Positions 52,691 to 63,560 are shown, numbered from the stretch's first letter. The stretch: DNA of 64,000 bases from Sepiola atlantica (GCA_963556195.1 OY744525.1:46809648-46873647); one strand, 5' to 3'. The notes: generated by a model not told the origin, from the sequence alone. Translations and numbers: made by a program.

Positions 52691-53028
52691 ATCTTCAGAA
52701 ATAGATCAACATCTATAATCTATTAAAGGTGTCATGCATGGGTTTGAATCTCCTTTTTACGGCAACTTTACTGTTTATTTCTTGGTTAAACAAACCTCGT
52801 TGTATGAATGTTATTCTCCTTTATATATTCACCCCCGACGTAGAAGAGAAAGAAAGTTCTGAAATAAATTAAACTCACAGGAAAATACAGTACATGAAAT
52901 AAAATATTTGAAGTAAACGATGAAACATTGCAATAAAAAATATTTTATTTTAGTTTTTATTAGGCTATGTTAAATACATAACAAAATGAGTGCATTTCAA
53001 GTAGTTTCTTTTTCTTTCTTTTATATAA
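52691..53028. other. Unassigned stretch
   Basis: Contains an isolated box-B-like 'atgggtttgaatctcc' (52738-52753). No gene. Confidence 0.4.
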
Positions 53029-53029
53029 T

Positions 53030-53430
53030 ACTAGAAGGGCTACCCGGCGCAAAAGTGTATTTCTATTAAAACTTCTATCTCTATCCATTTCTCTTTCCCC
53101 CTTCCGAACCTTTTCTTTCTTCTCCACCCAGCTTATTCCTCTCTCTGGACATACCCAAACTCCTTTTTATCAAATTCATCGAGGAATTAAAAAATCAGAG
53201 TTACTTCCCTTTAGTTAGTACATAAATTGGCTGAAAACCCTAACCTCTTCCCATATAGAATCTGCCCCAGTTTAGGGTCAAAGAATGAATGATTTTTTTT
53301 CTAAATTTTAGATATCATTCATCTAGGACAACATCGATCAAGAAAATACAAACTTGGTGGGTATTTGTTTTTTTTTGTTTTTTACTTTTAGCTAACAGAC
53401 AACTGCCTTTTATATAATAGCTTTTCATGA
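53030..53430 (+). mobile_element. Repeat C (Helitron-like candidate), copy 2
   Basis: Opens 'tactagaagggctacccggc' and ends near 'ttatataatagctttt'; interior collinear with 29440-29685. No coding. Class tentative. Confidence 0.5.
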
Positions 53431-53454
53431 TATGGGACGTTTCATTGTCGATAT

Positions 53455-53630
53455 AAGGTATGAGTAATATAATGAACACCATCGTTGAATAGGAAATCGG
53501 CTAATCGGAATTCAAATTTAGTTAGATCTATTTTATTTATTTGTAATACCATTGAGAAAGATATTAAACCGCCCCTCTCCAACACAGGCCAGTATGTTAA
53601 ACGGACGTTAAACCGAATATGATGAATAAT
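53455..53630 (+). mobile_element. SINE whose 3' tail matches a LINE
   Basis: A decayed box B ('cggaattcaaatttag') is followed by 'gatctattttatttatttgt', 'ccattgagaaagatattaaa' and then 'gccagtatgttaaacggacg' plus 'ttaaaccgaatatgatga'. This last part is the same tail as the LINE at 60590-60662 and, inverted, 31603-31640. Tail sharing implies mobilisation by that LINE family. Confidence 0.75.
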
Positions 53631-54293
53631 GATGATCTCCAGATATGGTTAAAATAAAAACCTGGTCAACGAAACAGTTTGAATAGGTATTGTTTCTCAC
53701 CATTAAATAACCTAAGAAGAAAAAAGGGTGATATGCCGGAAAATAAACTAACAAAACCTCATTGTAGGATAAGCCATTATTACTATGAGTGAAAGGTTGA
53801 TATGCCATAAAATAAAAAAGACAAACCTCATTGTGGGAGGAGTCAGTACTACTGTGAGATTTGTTTATTTCTGTATTGCTTTCTAAGAAAAGAGATTATT
53901 TTAGTGACTCGTTACAAAAGAAATGTTATTTGTACAATTTATATTGGGTGCAGCATTTGCTTCTGTGTAAATGTCGGTTATTGATTTCATAATTACACAG
54001 TTAAAAGTATATCAATGTGGTGTCTATAGACATAAAGAAAGCAGATTTTATTGTTGTGTTCAGTGGAGTTTTTTTTTTTGAGTGAGATGTTTTTTTTTTA
54101 AGTTTAGGGTTCTGTTTTTGTTCAGCTTTATCATCAACACATCTACAATCTTATATTAATAGTTTTGTTTAGTCTTTTGCTCTTTGATAATTTATTGCTG
54201 AAGTTGTGGGAACAACATATTGCGCAAATGTTGGATCTCATAGATTTCCGAGACTGAGCCGCTATTGATCTGCTTATATACTTTTTGACCAAA
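53631..54293 (+). repeat. Small tandem duplication and unassigned flank
   Basis: 'gatatgcc' plus 'aaaataaa' plus 'acaaacctcattgt' occurs at about 53730-53768 and 53800-53837. No gene in the remainder. Confidence 0.6.
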
Positions 54294-54436
54294 GACGAAG
54301 AAGAAGAAGAAGAAGAAGAAGAAGAAGAAGAAGAAGAAGAAGAAGAAGAAGAAGAAGAAGAAGAAGAAGAAGAAGAAGAAGAAGAAGAAGAAGAAGAAGA
54401 AGAAGAAGAAGAAGAAGAAGAAGAAGAAGAAGAAGG
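54294..54436 (+). repeat. (GAA)n, about 47 uninterrupted units
   Basis: Pure GAA trinucleotide for about 143 bp. The poly-Leu frame on the minus strand is an artefact. Long GAA tracts form triplexes and stall polymerases. Confidence 0.99.
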
Positions 54437-54689
54437 AAACTAGAAATGTGTATCACGCAAATGATCAGGTTTCGCAAAGAATCTTTCGTTTTGGTATTTG
54501 AACGCATAATTGAATGATGATGATCTACATCGCCAGTAATGAGGTGTGGATTTTGTTTCATAGAAACCTTAACTGAATCAATCACAGAAAAATGATGGAG
54601 TAATTTGCATCTCAAAAAACTGTAGGATAATTTGATTTAAAAGAAAGAAAGACTGAGAATTGTATTTTCAAATAGATATGGTCACATAT

Positions 54690-54985
54690 AGATGGAATGC
54701 TGCTGCCACATCTACGGAGGTGCCGCTCAGCGCACTCTTTTTTTGCCTTGGCAGAATACAAAATCGACTTCACAATCTAGTGGGGGAAGGATCTCTTCTC
54801 TTCTTTACAGATCTTTTTTTCACAGAAGAGACGTTGCTAGTCTTTCTCTACTCTATCGTTATTTTCATGAACGGTGCCCAACCGAGCTTCAATCTTTGGT
54901 TCCTTCTGGTAAGACATTCACAGCAAGAACTCGTCTTTTTACCACAACTGCAAAAAAATTTCTTTCTTCTTCCATTTGCTAAATA
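54690..54985 (+). mobile_element. LINE ORF2 C-terminal fragment
   Basis: One open frame reads 'IYGGAAQRTLFL', 'TKSTSQSSGGRISSLLYRSF', 'HRRDVASLSLLYRYFHERCP' and 'SLVPSGKTFTARTRLFTT'. This is the best-preserved copy here of the CR1/Jockey-like C-terminal motif, in sense orientation. It ends before the 'LWNSLP' motif. Confidence 0.9.
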
Positions 54986-55800
54986 TAAAATGGAATTCCA
55001 AGGAACATTTTTTCCACTTAAAATAGTATTTTCAAATGTAGTTTGGAAGCAAGTTGCAAATGCAGTTTCATGAATAATTGTTAAGAGTAAAATTTATAAT
55101 CATAAAGGAACTGGAAACAAACTAAACACATGGAAATAAAAATGGTTGAAATTTGTTTTGTTGTACATGGTTCTTTTTGTAAGGATTTTGTGTGTTACGA
55201 TTGGCTAAGTGAATTGGCCAATCGATGCTGTTCCAACAAGATAAAAGCAGATGTTTTGGTGACTGGTAGTGCATTATCATTCAACAGACTGAACGGACGG
55301 TCATGTTTCAACAAAAGAAAGCCCTTTATTTTGGGGTTTAGGGATGTTTGTGTGTGATCTTTATGGATTGGAAGTTGTGATTAAACACTGGCTTTGCGAA
55401 GCCTTTCAGTGGAGAAGGAGATATAATTGCCTGGTTGACCAAAGTAAACTTGGTTGCGAAGCAGCAAAAGAACCTGGAAGAAGTAGCTTTATGTCTATTT
55501 ACAATTAAGTGATGAGGATGAGAAAAATGATGCCGATAGGATAGAGTAGATGTCGAAAAGGGCATTTTCGGAAGGACCATTTGCGGTGCATTGAAAGGTA
55601 GAACAGATAGACAGGGGAATCCGTAGACATGTACGCACTAACATCTAGAGGTTTGCTGAACTGGTGGGATTTCTCGGAAGAAAGCTGCATCAAATGCTGA
55701 AATTAAAGATAAATATCTGTGCAGAGTTTGAAGTGGGTAGGCAAGAGGAATTCAACAGCAACGCTTCCGGTTCTTAACAAAATGGCCTGTTACAGGATGA
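54986..55800. other. Unassigned stretch
   Basis: No gene. Two divergent CCAAT motifs (ATTGG / CCAAT) lie within 55200-55225, which alone does not establish a promoter. Confidence 0.4.
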
Positions 55801-55804
55801 CTCA

Positions 55805-56310
55805 AAATAAAATGCCACCCATGGAATCGTTAATGCAGCCATATTTGGTACAAATAAACTTTTCTCTACGTCTGACTTGTCCACCAAGTTTTAATCATAA
55901 ATGTCGAGTCTTCGTTTTATTGCCACTTAATGATAAGCACGCATGGATATGGCATGCCAAAAATTATAAATAACTTTGACACTGCACTGATTTTAACAGT
56001 GATGGCCCTCTTTAGTTCAAGAATAGTCTGAGGATTCTTTTGATAGATATTATCTTTGAGATAACCCCACAGATAGAAACCTGGAGGGGTAAAATCCGGT
56101 GAGTGTGAAGCCCATTCAAAATAACACTTACTGATGAGATGATCACCAGAGTCGCCTTGCTTATTGAATGGCAACAAAATAAAGACTGTTGGACATTCAT
56201 GACTGAAACTTGGTGGACAAGTCAGACATAAATTAGTTTATTTGTACCAAATATGGTTGGATTGCAGAAAAGATAGTGAATTTTATTAACGATTCCATGT
56301 GTGGAATTTT
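55805..56310 (-). mobile_element. Internally deleted Tc1/mariner-type element, copy 2, with long inverted ends
   Basis: About 125-bp inverted arms at 55805-55930 and 56185-56310 ('ggaatcgttaat', 'catatttggtacaaataaac', 'ctgacttgtccaccaagttt') enclose, on the minus strand, 'SPDFTPPGFYLWGYLKDNIY' then 'QKNPQTILELKRAITVKI'. The same transposase C-terminus joined to the same terminal region occurs at 43545-44037, so both descend from one deleted founder. Confidence 0.85.
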
Positions 56311-56569
56311 TTTTTTGGGGGGGGGGGCAATTCTTTACAAAGATCAACAGCAGGAAATGTGAGCAAAGTTTGAATAAAAAAAAGTGAGGGAGAGAATAGT
56401 TGTGGAGAGGAGATGCAACAAATATTACGTTGTCATTAATGACATTTGTCTTAAATCAAATTATCTTACAGATTTTTTGAGATGCAAATTTCCTAATCAA
56501 AGATTCATCTTCATAATATACTTTAGGATACATCATGTGATCATATCTATTTGAGAATACAATTCCGAG
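56311..56569. other. Unassigned, with G-run
   Basis: T10 and G8 run at 56308-56328. No gene. Confidence 0.5.
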
Positions 56570-57490
56570 TCTTCAAAGGATTTGAGCTCAGTCGAGCACT
56601 TTCCATGGAAATCAAGGGAGGCGCGAGAGCGCTCTATCCCTTAATAGACTTCACGAATGGCCTATGATGGAAATCTCATTTCTTTGATCAATCATAACTC
56701 AAAAACCAATAAACCAAATTAGTTAAAACTTTGCACAAAATTTTTATTTGATAGGTTCTATAAGTGTGTAGAATTTCAGCATCATTAGTCAAGGCAACCC
56801 AGAGATCTAGAAAGTTCAATCATGAAATCATGTTATCTGTGTGTATGTACGTATGTGCCACCCTGTATCTCATCAACTATTTGATGGATTCAGCCGATTT
56901 TTGGCAGAGATAGAGGTTCTAGGATCTAGTGTATGGCATTTTAATTTCAGTTTACCATATACCTTAGTTTTCCAGAAAATTCCAAAAACCTTAAAAATGA
57001 CCATTGTATTGAGGCATAGCCTTTACAAAGGTAGTGACATTCCATGAAAAATGCCAGTATACTGAAATCATATGCCCTTAATAGGCTTAAGATGAAAATT
57101 CATATACACTAAGTGTACAAAAACAAGGAAATTCCCAAATTTTTACACTTTTATTGTCATTAAGGGTATGCGAGCACAACAGGGCTGTGTATTTTACTGG
57201 TAAGAATTGTTCTTCAGCGCACCTCACACACTTCATCCACTCATGCATAGAGATTTATACTGTAGTGATGTGATAATGAAATGGTTTGGTTGATATGTAA
57301 TCATACCCTTAATTAATGAAATTAAAAGTGTAAAAATTTGGGAATTTCCTTGCTTTTGTACATTTAGTGTATATGAATTTTCATCTTAACCCTATTAAGG
57401 GAATATGATTTCAGTATACTGGCATTTTTCATGGAATAACGATAGAGTAGAAAAAGACTAGTAACGTCTCTTCTGTGAGAATGGGTCGTA
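56570..57490 (-). mobile_element. LINE C-terminal fragment split by an approximately 816-bp insertion
   Basis: 'gagctcagtcgagcactttc' plus 'catggaaat' (56580-56611) and 'catggaataacgatagagta' plus 'gaaaaagactagtaacgtct' (57428-57470) together are the minus-strand DNA for the 'HRRDVxSLFLLYRY' region. The insertion between them is flanked by catggaa(a)t, a likely target duplication of about 8 bp. Confidence 0.75.
57040..57437. repeat. Inverted repeat, about 133-bp arms
   Basis: Arms 57040-57171 and 57303-57437 are inverted copies ('attccatgaaaaatgccagt', 'atactgaaatcatatgccct', 'gaaaattcatatacactaag', 'aggaaattcccaaattttta') around 131 bp. It forms the distal half of the insertion within the LINE fragment. 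Confidence 0.9.
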
Positions 57491-57702
57491 GTTAAAAAAA
57501 AAAAAATCAAGTCCCGATATTTTGTGACTATTTTCATACGGCCAAGATGACCTTTTTCATCGTTATTTGCTTCCTTCCTTGAGTCGGGCAATTCTACCAA
57601 CAATGCACCTCGTTATTAGTATTAATTGGTATAGACATGAGCACGAATGATCATAGCGTCATAAAAACGTGATTCAAGATTGAGTCACACCTTTTTTATT
57701 AA

Positions 57703-57945
57703 TGAGTCGCCACTTATTAAGGCCAAAAGCCTCTCGAGTATGAGTGTTAATAAGATGGATGGATTTTTTTTATGGAAATCGCTCAAGACAAGGCATGAAG
57801 CCACTTTATATAAGGAGCAAACAAGAACGAAAGATGATTATTGAACAAGCAAAGGCTATAGGTAGGAGGGAAACAGTCAGAAGAACAACAATTAACTCCA
57901 ATATTTTCTCTGGGATCTTATTTATTTCTCAAAGTAATTCTTAGC
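57703..57945 (-). mobile_element. LINE 3'-region fragment, one arm of a 2-kb-spaced inverted pair
   Basis: Contains 'gccacttattaaggccaaaa' and 'atggaaatcgctcaagacaa', 'ggcatgaagccact' and 'aaggctataggtaggaggga'. It is the inverted counterpart of 59957-60190 over about 235 bp, including the same odd junction of two LINE 3'-end modules. Confidence 0.8.
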
Positions 57946-58769
57946 AAATGCATCAAGATTAACTGCATCCTTCCGACCACCCTCATAGAGTAGTGGAAAA
58001 CTAAACTGTATTCAATCATTTTGACACCTATCTCCCAAGAGGCAAGAACTCTCACTTTCTTGTTACGTACTTCCTCCCATTACGTAACTTCCAGTACACG
58101 TCAACCAAACTTCTAACTTGACCTCTAATGGAAAATTCAATTGTTTTGCTTAATCTAACCTTGCATAGAATTTTCCATTTTTAACCTTATTTTTACACAA
58201 AAAATCAAATGGGAAAACGAAGTGAGTAATTGAGAAACTATAGTATAGGTGAGAAGGCAGGACATTCCAAGGAAAATGATGATAATAAAATACATCAACA
58301 GAAATATATACTGTTGTGATGCAATCAGAGTTGCCATGGGTGTGAGTATCTATTAATAATAGAGATTATGTATCTGTGAAGTCGAAACTATTATTAGTTT
58401 TGATCGCCCTCTTTTTATATCTACTCATCAGCGCTTACTTATACTCATTCCAAAACTTCCCCAAACATCACGTGTCTTTCAAATTTACATAATTAATTTG
58501 TTTTAAAGCTTCTAATAAATTAATATTCGCAAATATACGCTCATAATTGTTTAAGATTTCCAGATGTATTTAAAATATTTTACTTGATAATAATAATCTT
58601 AATAAAACTTCTAAATAGAATTAATTAAATACATTGTTTTTTTTAATCTATATAATTGAGTTACATAATTTAATTAGATTGTAATGGAATAGCCGGCGTC
58701 CACTCCAACATTTGTTTACCTGCCCTCGGATTATTAAGTATAATGTTCTATTTCGAACGTACAGAAAGT
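57946..58769. other. Unassigned AT-rich stretch
   Basis: No gene or repeat recognised. Confidence 0.45.
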
Positions 58770-58922
58770 TCTATTTCAAGAATAAGAGAAAGACAGAAAG
58801 AGACCGAGAGAAAAAAGAGAAAGAGAAAAAAAAGAGAAAAAGAGAGAGAGAGAGAGTAAGAGAGAGTGAAATAAAGAAGAGAGAGAGAGAAAAAGTAAAA
58901 AGAGAGAGGACACAAGACAGGG
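58770..58922 (+). repeat. Purine-rich (GA/AAAG) tract
   Basis: About 150 bp, nearly all A/G. The 78-codon frames on both strands are low-complexity artefacts. Confidence 0.9.
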
Positions 58923-59956
58923 CGCGTTATTTGATTAATAACATGTAAACACATTTTCTGAGATTTATTGTACGAGTCGCTCAAAAATGATATATTTACT
59001 TTGATTATTTTTATTAAAACGTTTTGGGTTTGTTATTTAAATCTTATTAGAAATTATGCTTTAAAGCACAAATTTATTGAATCAAATTGTTTAATTTAAA
59101 AATAATTGATTTAAAAATTACTATTTTTTGTAAAAAGAAAAACCACATTTTACTGAGCAATTAAACAACTGAATTTAGAATCGTGTTCACTGTATTTTAT
59201 TATTTTAATTGTTGATTTTATTTTAGGTACACCGTTTTTTTCGATTTGAAAAACTTCAAAGGTTATTATCTTTTTACGACCTTGAGTTTAGGATTTTACA
59301 TGGTAAAGAGTAAATTTTGTTTAAAAACTGTTTTTATTATTCCATGTTTTATTTATTAAAATAAAGGATAGGGTGATTTTCTTTCTGTTTTTTTTTTTTG
59401 TAAAAAGAAAAAAAAAAAAACATTATACTGAGCAATTAAATAAAACAACTAGCAAAAATATGCGACCAGAGGAAGCATATTTTTGCTAGTAAAAATAATT
59501 AGTATTGTCAGCCAAATATTCTTTAAATAAATAAAAGGAATATGGCTCTTCTTTATTTATTTAAAATTATAGAAATTTCATTCTTTTTAAAACAATAAAT
59601 ATTCTGTCTTCTTACCATAAAAATATTCTTCATTTAAAATGTGTTAATTCAGATTTTTTTTTTACCTTAACGACATCAGATTACTTCCTAATTAACAGCT
59701 TTGCTGATCGAGTCATTGTCTTAATCTGATATACCACTCGCAACCGTACTGACTGGAAGTGATGTTCTTATTGCCATACTGCACTAAATTGTAACCATTT
59801 GTTTAAATTTATTTTTCAATACTTTTAAAGTTAAGATGCAACAAATGTATTAATTGAATTCCTGCCAAACTTATACTATAGTTAACCGACAACCATATAT
59901 TTGCTAGTAGAAATTAATTGTCGAAAACTAGCTGAATAATAAAGAAGACTGATTGT
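58923..59956. repeat. AT-rich stretch with duplicated segments and a perfect hairpin
   Basis: 'gtaaaaagaaaaa' plus 'actgagcaattaaa' recurs at about 59130-59170 and 59398-59445. A perfect 16-bp inverted repeat ACTAGCAAAAATATGC lies at 59448-59463 and 59475-59490 with an 11-nt loop. A related 'atatatttgctagtag' lies at 59896. No gene. Confidence 0.6.
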
Positions 59957-60190
59957 AAGAATTACTTTAAGAAATAAATAAAATCCCAGAGAAAATATTG
60001 GAGTTAATTGTTGTTCTTCTCACTGTTTTCCTCCTACCTATAGCTTTTGTCTGTTCATTAATCATCTTTCGTTCTTGTTTGCTCCTGATATCAAGTGGCT
60101 TCATGCCTTGTCTTGAGCGATTTCCATAAAAAAATCCATCAATCTTATTGACACTCATACTTGAGAGGCTTTTGGCCTCATCAACATGAT
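59957..60190 (+). mobile_element. LINE 3'-region fragment, other arm of the inverted pair
   Basis: Reverse complement of 57703-57945 with few differences. Ends 'agcgatttccataaaaaaat' then 'cacttgagaggcttttggcc'-like sequence. Confidence 0.85.
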
Positions 60191-60474
60191 GGAAGTGGAT
60201 GCCATGATAAAGGGTTTAAATCAGACTTTGAAATGGAAACTAAAATATGTGGAAAGTTCTGAGCTGAACACGTTCAGTAATTACAGAAAAAAACGCCCGT
60301 GCTGCAGAAATGATCAAGTGATAATCGCCTGTGCGTGATCTTTAAGGCAAGATTCAGCTTCATCTTCGTTACAGTGTGCATGTTCTTAAGAACAATTTGG
60401 GACAATTTGTTTACGCTGTCAGTAATGACAGTTGTTTTACAGGAATATCACTTCAACCCTCTTTATAACAATGT
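60191..60474. other. Unassigned stretch
   Basis: No gene recognised. Confidence 0.45.
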
Positions 60475-60629
60475 AACAGTGGAAGGTCAAGGAAAATATG
60501 GGAGGAAGTGATACAAATCGACTTGAGAGAAAGAGGGATAAACAAATACCTGGCCAGAGATAGGTTGGTTTGGAAGTCGTTTTCTAAAGCCAACCAACAC
60601 ATGCCAGCATGTAAAATGGACGTTAAACC

Positions 60630-60662
<33 letters not shown>
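60475..60662 (+). mobile_element. LINE 3' terminus with (GAT)n tail
   Basis: Codons read 'GRSRKIWEEVIQIDLRERGI' then 'NKYLARDRLVWKSFSKANQH' and 'MPACKMDVKPMM', running into (GAT)10 at 60630-60662. This is the well-preserved C-terminus and tail of the LINE family at 5860 and 31603. Heavily 5' truncated. Confidence 0.92.
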
Positions 60663-60664
<2 letters not shown>

Positions 60665-62055
60665 CAGCGTCTTTATAACAGTTTTTGTAACAAGTAATCA
60701 AACAATCTCGAATATTTGAAAAATCAAACTTTGATTAATGATGCAGTCATAAGACCTAATATACATTGTAATCGAGTTCTTGCTTGTCTGTTAGTCATTT
60801 ATAGGCTTCGAAACTACCCAAGAGAATTGCATCAAATCTAGCATGAAGCACCCTTAAAATGTTAGGTGTGTCATAAGGAGTGAAAATATCAATACTGTTC
60901 ATACTAAATACTGCATCACTTTCACTAATAAACTATGGAAAGGTATGAATCCATATATCTTCTCTCCAGCTATGGACTAAATAGTAGGGTAGACTAGATT
61001 CAAGCCTTGCTTGTGCAACTTGTCTAAGCAAAGAAAAACTCCAAAATAACAGCAGTCTTTCTCTGCTTATCCTCGCATTGTTTTTAGTAATTCTGGAATT
61101 ATTCTTGTAACTAGACTTAAGCAATGCCAGTGAAGGAGATGTGCGGTCGGGGATTGTTTCACTATAGACTCCCCGTGCAAGCACATTTACAGAGGGTATC
61201 CATTGTTTCTATTGAGACTGACAGGAGACTAATATATAAGACTTATTAAACCTTCCTAACACTAATTTTAAACAAATATACATAACACTAAGCAAATAAC
61301 GCACCCAAATGAGAGTGACATGTGACTTCACATTTCTAAAACAGGTGACAACATAAGCTGAAGAAAGCCGGATGGCTAAATCCTTCTGAAATTGAAACCG
61401 ACGGTACTAATGTTGTACTGACTTTTCTGTACCAAAAAACAAATATATATATATATATATATAATTATTAATGACAATATATGTATTAGCATATACTATC
61501 AGATCCTTTTACTTTGCAGTCTCCTTAAAAGATTCAGCTCAATGATTATCAATTAGTGATAACAGAGCAAATATTTTTTCTGATGATTTTGTAGTGTTGC
61601 AGAGACGATATTGACATAAAAATGTTGTTTGGCATAAGACAAATGAAACGGACCGTAAAAATATATCTCACAGAAATGTTATGTTTTTGGGAAATGTTAA
61701 AAAATAAAAATAAAATAAAACCATGGTTATTGGAATATAATATGAATTGACATTATATACATATATATACATATATACACATATTACTGCTAATACTAAA
61801 ACAAATATTTCTAGGCTCCAGAACTATTAGTTAGAATTGCAACTAAATTCAATATGAAAGGGTTCAAAATTCTATTACTGATAATAATAATAAACACTTA
61901 TGGGTTAAAAACTATCTGGCAATCTTCCAAATTTACCATTAAGTTCACTTAACATAAAAAGTGTCAGAGGGTCAAAAGTACTACTACTACATGTACTACT
62001 ACTACTACATGTACTACCATAGTTAAATAATGAAATGGAAGAGTGCACAGGTGTA
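60663..62055. other. Unassigned stretch
   Basis: (TA)n at 61444-61463. A short 'ctactactacatgta' tandem lies at 61978-62018. The 83-codon minus-strand frame 60933-61184 is not recognised. No gene. Confidence 0.45.
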
Positions 62056-62057
62056 TT

Positions 62058-62480
62058 ATAACTCGTCAAAAGCGCATGTATATTGCATAGGATAATGTAT
62101 AATTGTCAGGAAAATGAACAATGATATATGTGTGCATGTGTATGGGGGTGGGGGGACATCAGGTGTAATTTTGGCGAATTTCGGAAAGCATGAGAGTTTT
62201 AAAGGGTTTAGAGCCTTTGCAGCTAAGCACTGATGCAGACAGTTCGTTCCATACTTTATCAAATCTGGACATGAAAAAATGTTTCCGAAAGTATTGGGAG
62301 CTGTGCCGTTTTATGACTTTGTAGGCATGTTCACATGTGTTAGACATATGGAGATTAAAAAGATGCTCAGGGTTGTTATTGTTGTTGGCGAAATGATTAA
62401 TAATTTTATGGGTGCTTACCAAGTCAGTTGTTAGACTTAGGAACTTCAATGAATCTAAACTGAGGGAACCAATCGTTCAG
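62058..62480 (-). mobile_element. LINE ORF2 C-terminus
   Basis: The minus-strand frame 62159-62449 reads 'LKFLSLTTDLVSTHKIINH'-like, 'TCEHAYKVIKRHSSQYFRKH' and 'FFMSRFDKVWNELSASVL', then 'KPFKTLMLSEI'. This corresponds to the last 100 residues of many CR1/Jockey-type ORF2 proteins ('YKIxxG', 'RKxFFSxRVVxxWNSLP', 'FKxxLDK'). This family is different from the one at 54690. Confidence 0.85.
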
Positions 62481-62594
62481 AATATGGCAGGTGTCTGATG
62501 GAGGTTATTTGCATGGTTGCACGTCTGATCGGTTTCCGAGCAGCCAATTTACTGAGTAAGATAGAATTCACATTATCAGTCTGGAACCCCTAAG

Positions 62595-62735
62595 TGTGGT
62601 TGCACCATACGTGTTTCTGGAGCCGGAAGTTGTCAGGTGACGCGTATTAAAACTGGCCATATCTGCACCTTTTTGTATTCCTTTTTTAGTTGAATAAAGC
62701 TTAGCTTCCAAGTAACACATGTTTTTTTTATTACA
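62595..62735 (+). mobile_element. 5' LTR of a Gypsy element, about 141 bp
   Basis: Begins TGTGGTTGCACC and ends TTATTACA just before the leader of a gag frame. It contains a TATA-like TATTAAAA (62645-62652) and AATAAA (62693-62698). The left boundary is inferred from TG..CA, because the 3' LTR and target duplication lie outside the window. It is unusually short, similar in size to the solo LTR at 35522. Confidence 0.65.
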
Positions 62736-62751
62736 ATTTATTCAACTAAAA
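62684..62751 (+). promoter_or_regulatory. Perfect 15-bp hairpin linking LTR to primer-binding position
   Basis: TTTTAGTTGAATAAA (62684-62698, in the LTR) is exactly complementary to TTTATTCAACTAAAA (62737-62751), which starts two bases after the LTR end where a primer-binding site should be. No tRNA-type TGG primer site is present. The upstream arm lies 32-39 nt after the TATA-like box, so it would be at or near the mRNA 5' end. This is the geometry used by self-priming Tf1-type elements. Confidence 0.55.
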
Positions 62752-62783
62752 CTTTTTTTTTTGATGTCTACCACGATACTAAA

Positions 62784-63560
62784 ATGGATGTGACATGGAC
62801 ACCAAAATGCCTAGACATTGATCCCAGTCTACCGACAGCTGCCAAGGAATACCGACACTGGCGTGCAATATTAAGTAATTACCTTGAAGATTATGAAGAT
62901 AGGATACCGAACAAATACAGAGCCCTGTTAAGCTGTGTGAGCTCTAATGTTGATGAATTTATAGAGACATGCCCGAACTTCGATGCTGCTATAGCAAAGC
63001 TGGACAGCTTGTTTATTAAAACACCGAATGAAGTCTTTGCAAGACATATACTAGCAACCAGACGGCAGAAGCCAGGAGAAACGATGGACTAATTTTCCGA
63101 GAATTGGAGAAACTAAAAAGAAATTGCAACTTCCACGACCACAGTGCAGAGGAGTGTGGCAACGAGGCAATGCGTGACACATTCATTTCTGGAATATCCT
63201 CGCCTTCAATACGACAGCGGCTGCTGGAAAATAAAACGCTGGACCTTCTGACGGCATACAGTTAAGCCTCCGTGTTGGATATAGCCCAACGTAATAGTGA
63301 TGCGTATGCAACTCCGGATACCTACCTGGCTACGGTCGTGGACCCAGGATCACTACAGGTATGTGAATGTAGTTCTAGTCCTCCAGTGGCTCCCAGTGAA
63401 TCGGCTACAGCTGCCACATAAGAATCGGAAATGTTTCTTTTGTGATTTCTCCTATCATTCAAGAGATAGCTGTCCCACCCGCGAGGCTACTTGCAATAAA
63501 TGCTCCAAGAAAGGACATTATGGCCGCGTGTGCAAATCTAAGTCTTCAAGTTCAGTGGCA
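62784..63560 (+). pseudogene. Gypsy gag with two zinc knuckles, frameshifted
   Basis: Starts at ATG 62784. Residues 'YRHWRAILSNYLE', 'RALLSCVSSNVDEFIETCPN' and 'EVFARHILATRRQKPGETMD' form the capsid-like region. At 63090 the frame is lost and continues in another as 'FRELEKLKRNCNFHDHSAEE' then 'DTFISGISSPSIRQRLLENK', with a further stop near 63261. From 63411 a third frame carries two CCHC knuckles (CFFCDFSYHSRDSC and CNKCSKKGHYGRVC). Gag packages RNA into particles. With the breaks it cannot make a full product. Confidence 0.9.

Noticed and set aside
54274..54615. 113-codon poly-Leu frame
   Set aside because: It is the reverse strand of (GAA)n.
55195..55230. Paired CCAAT motifs as a promoter
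   Set aside because: Two short motifs alone, with no downstream gene.
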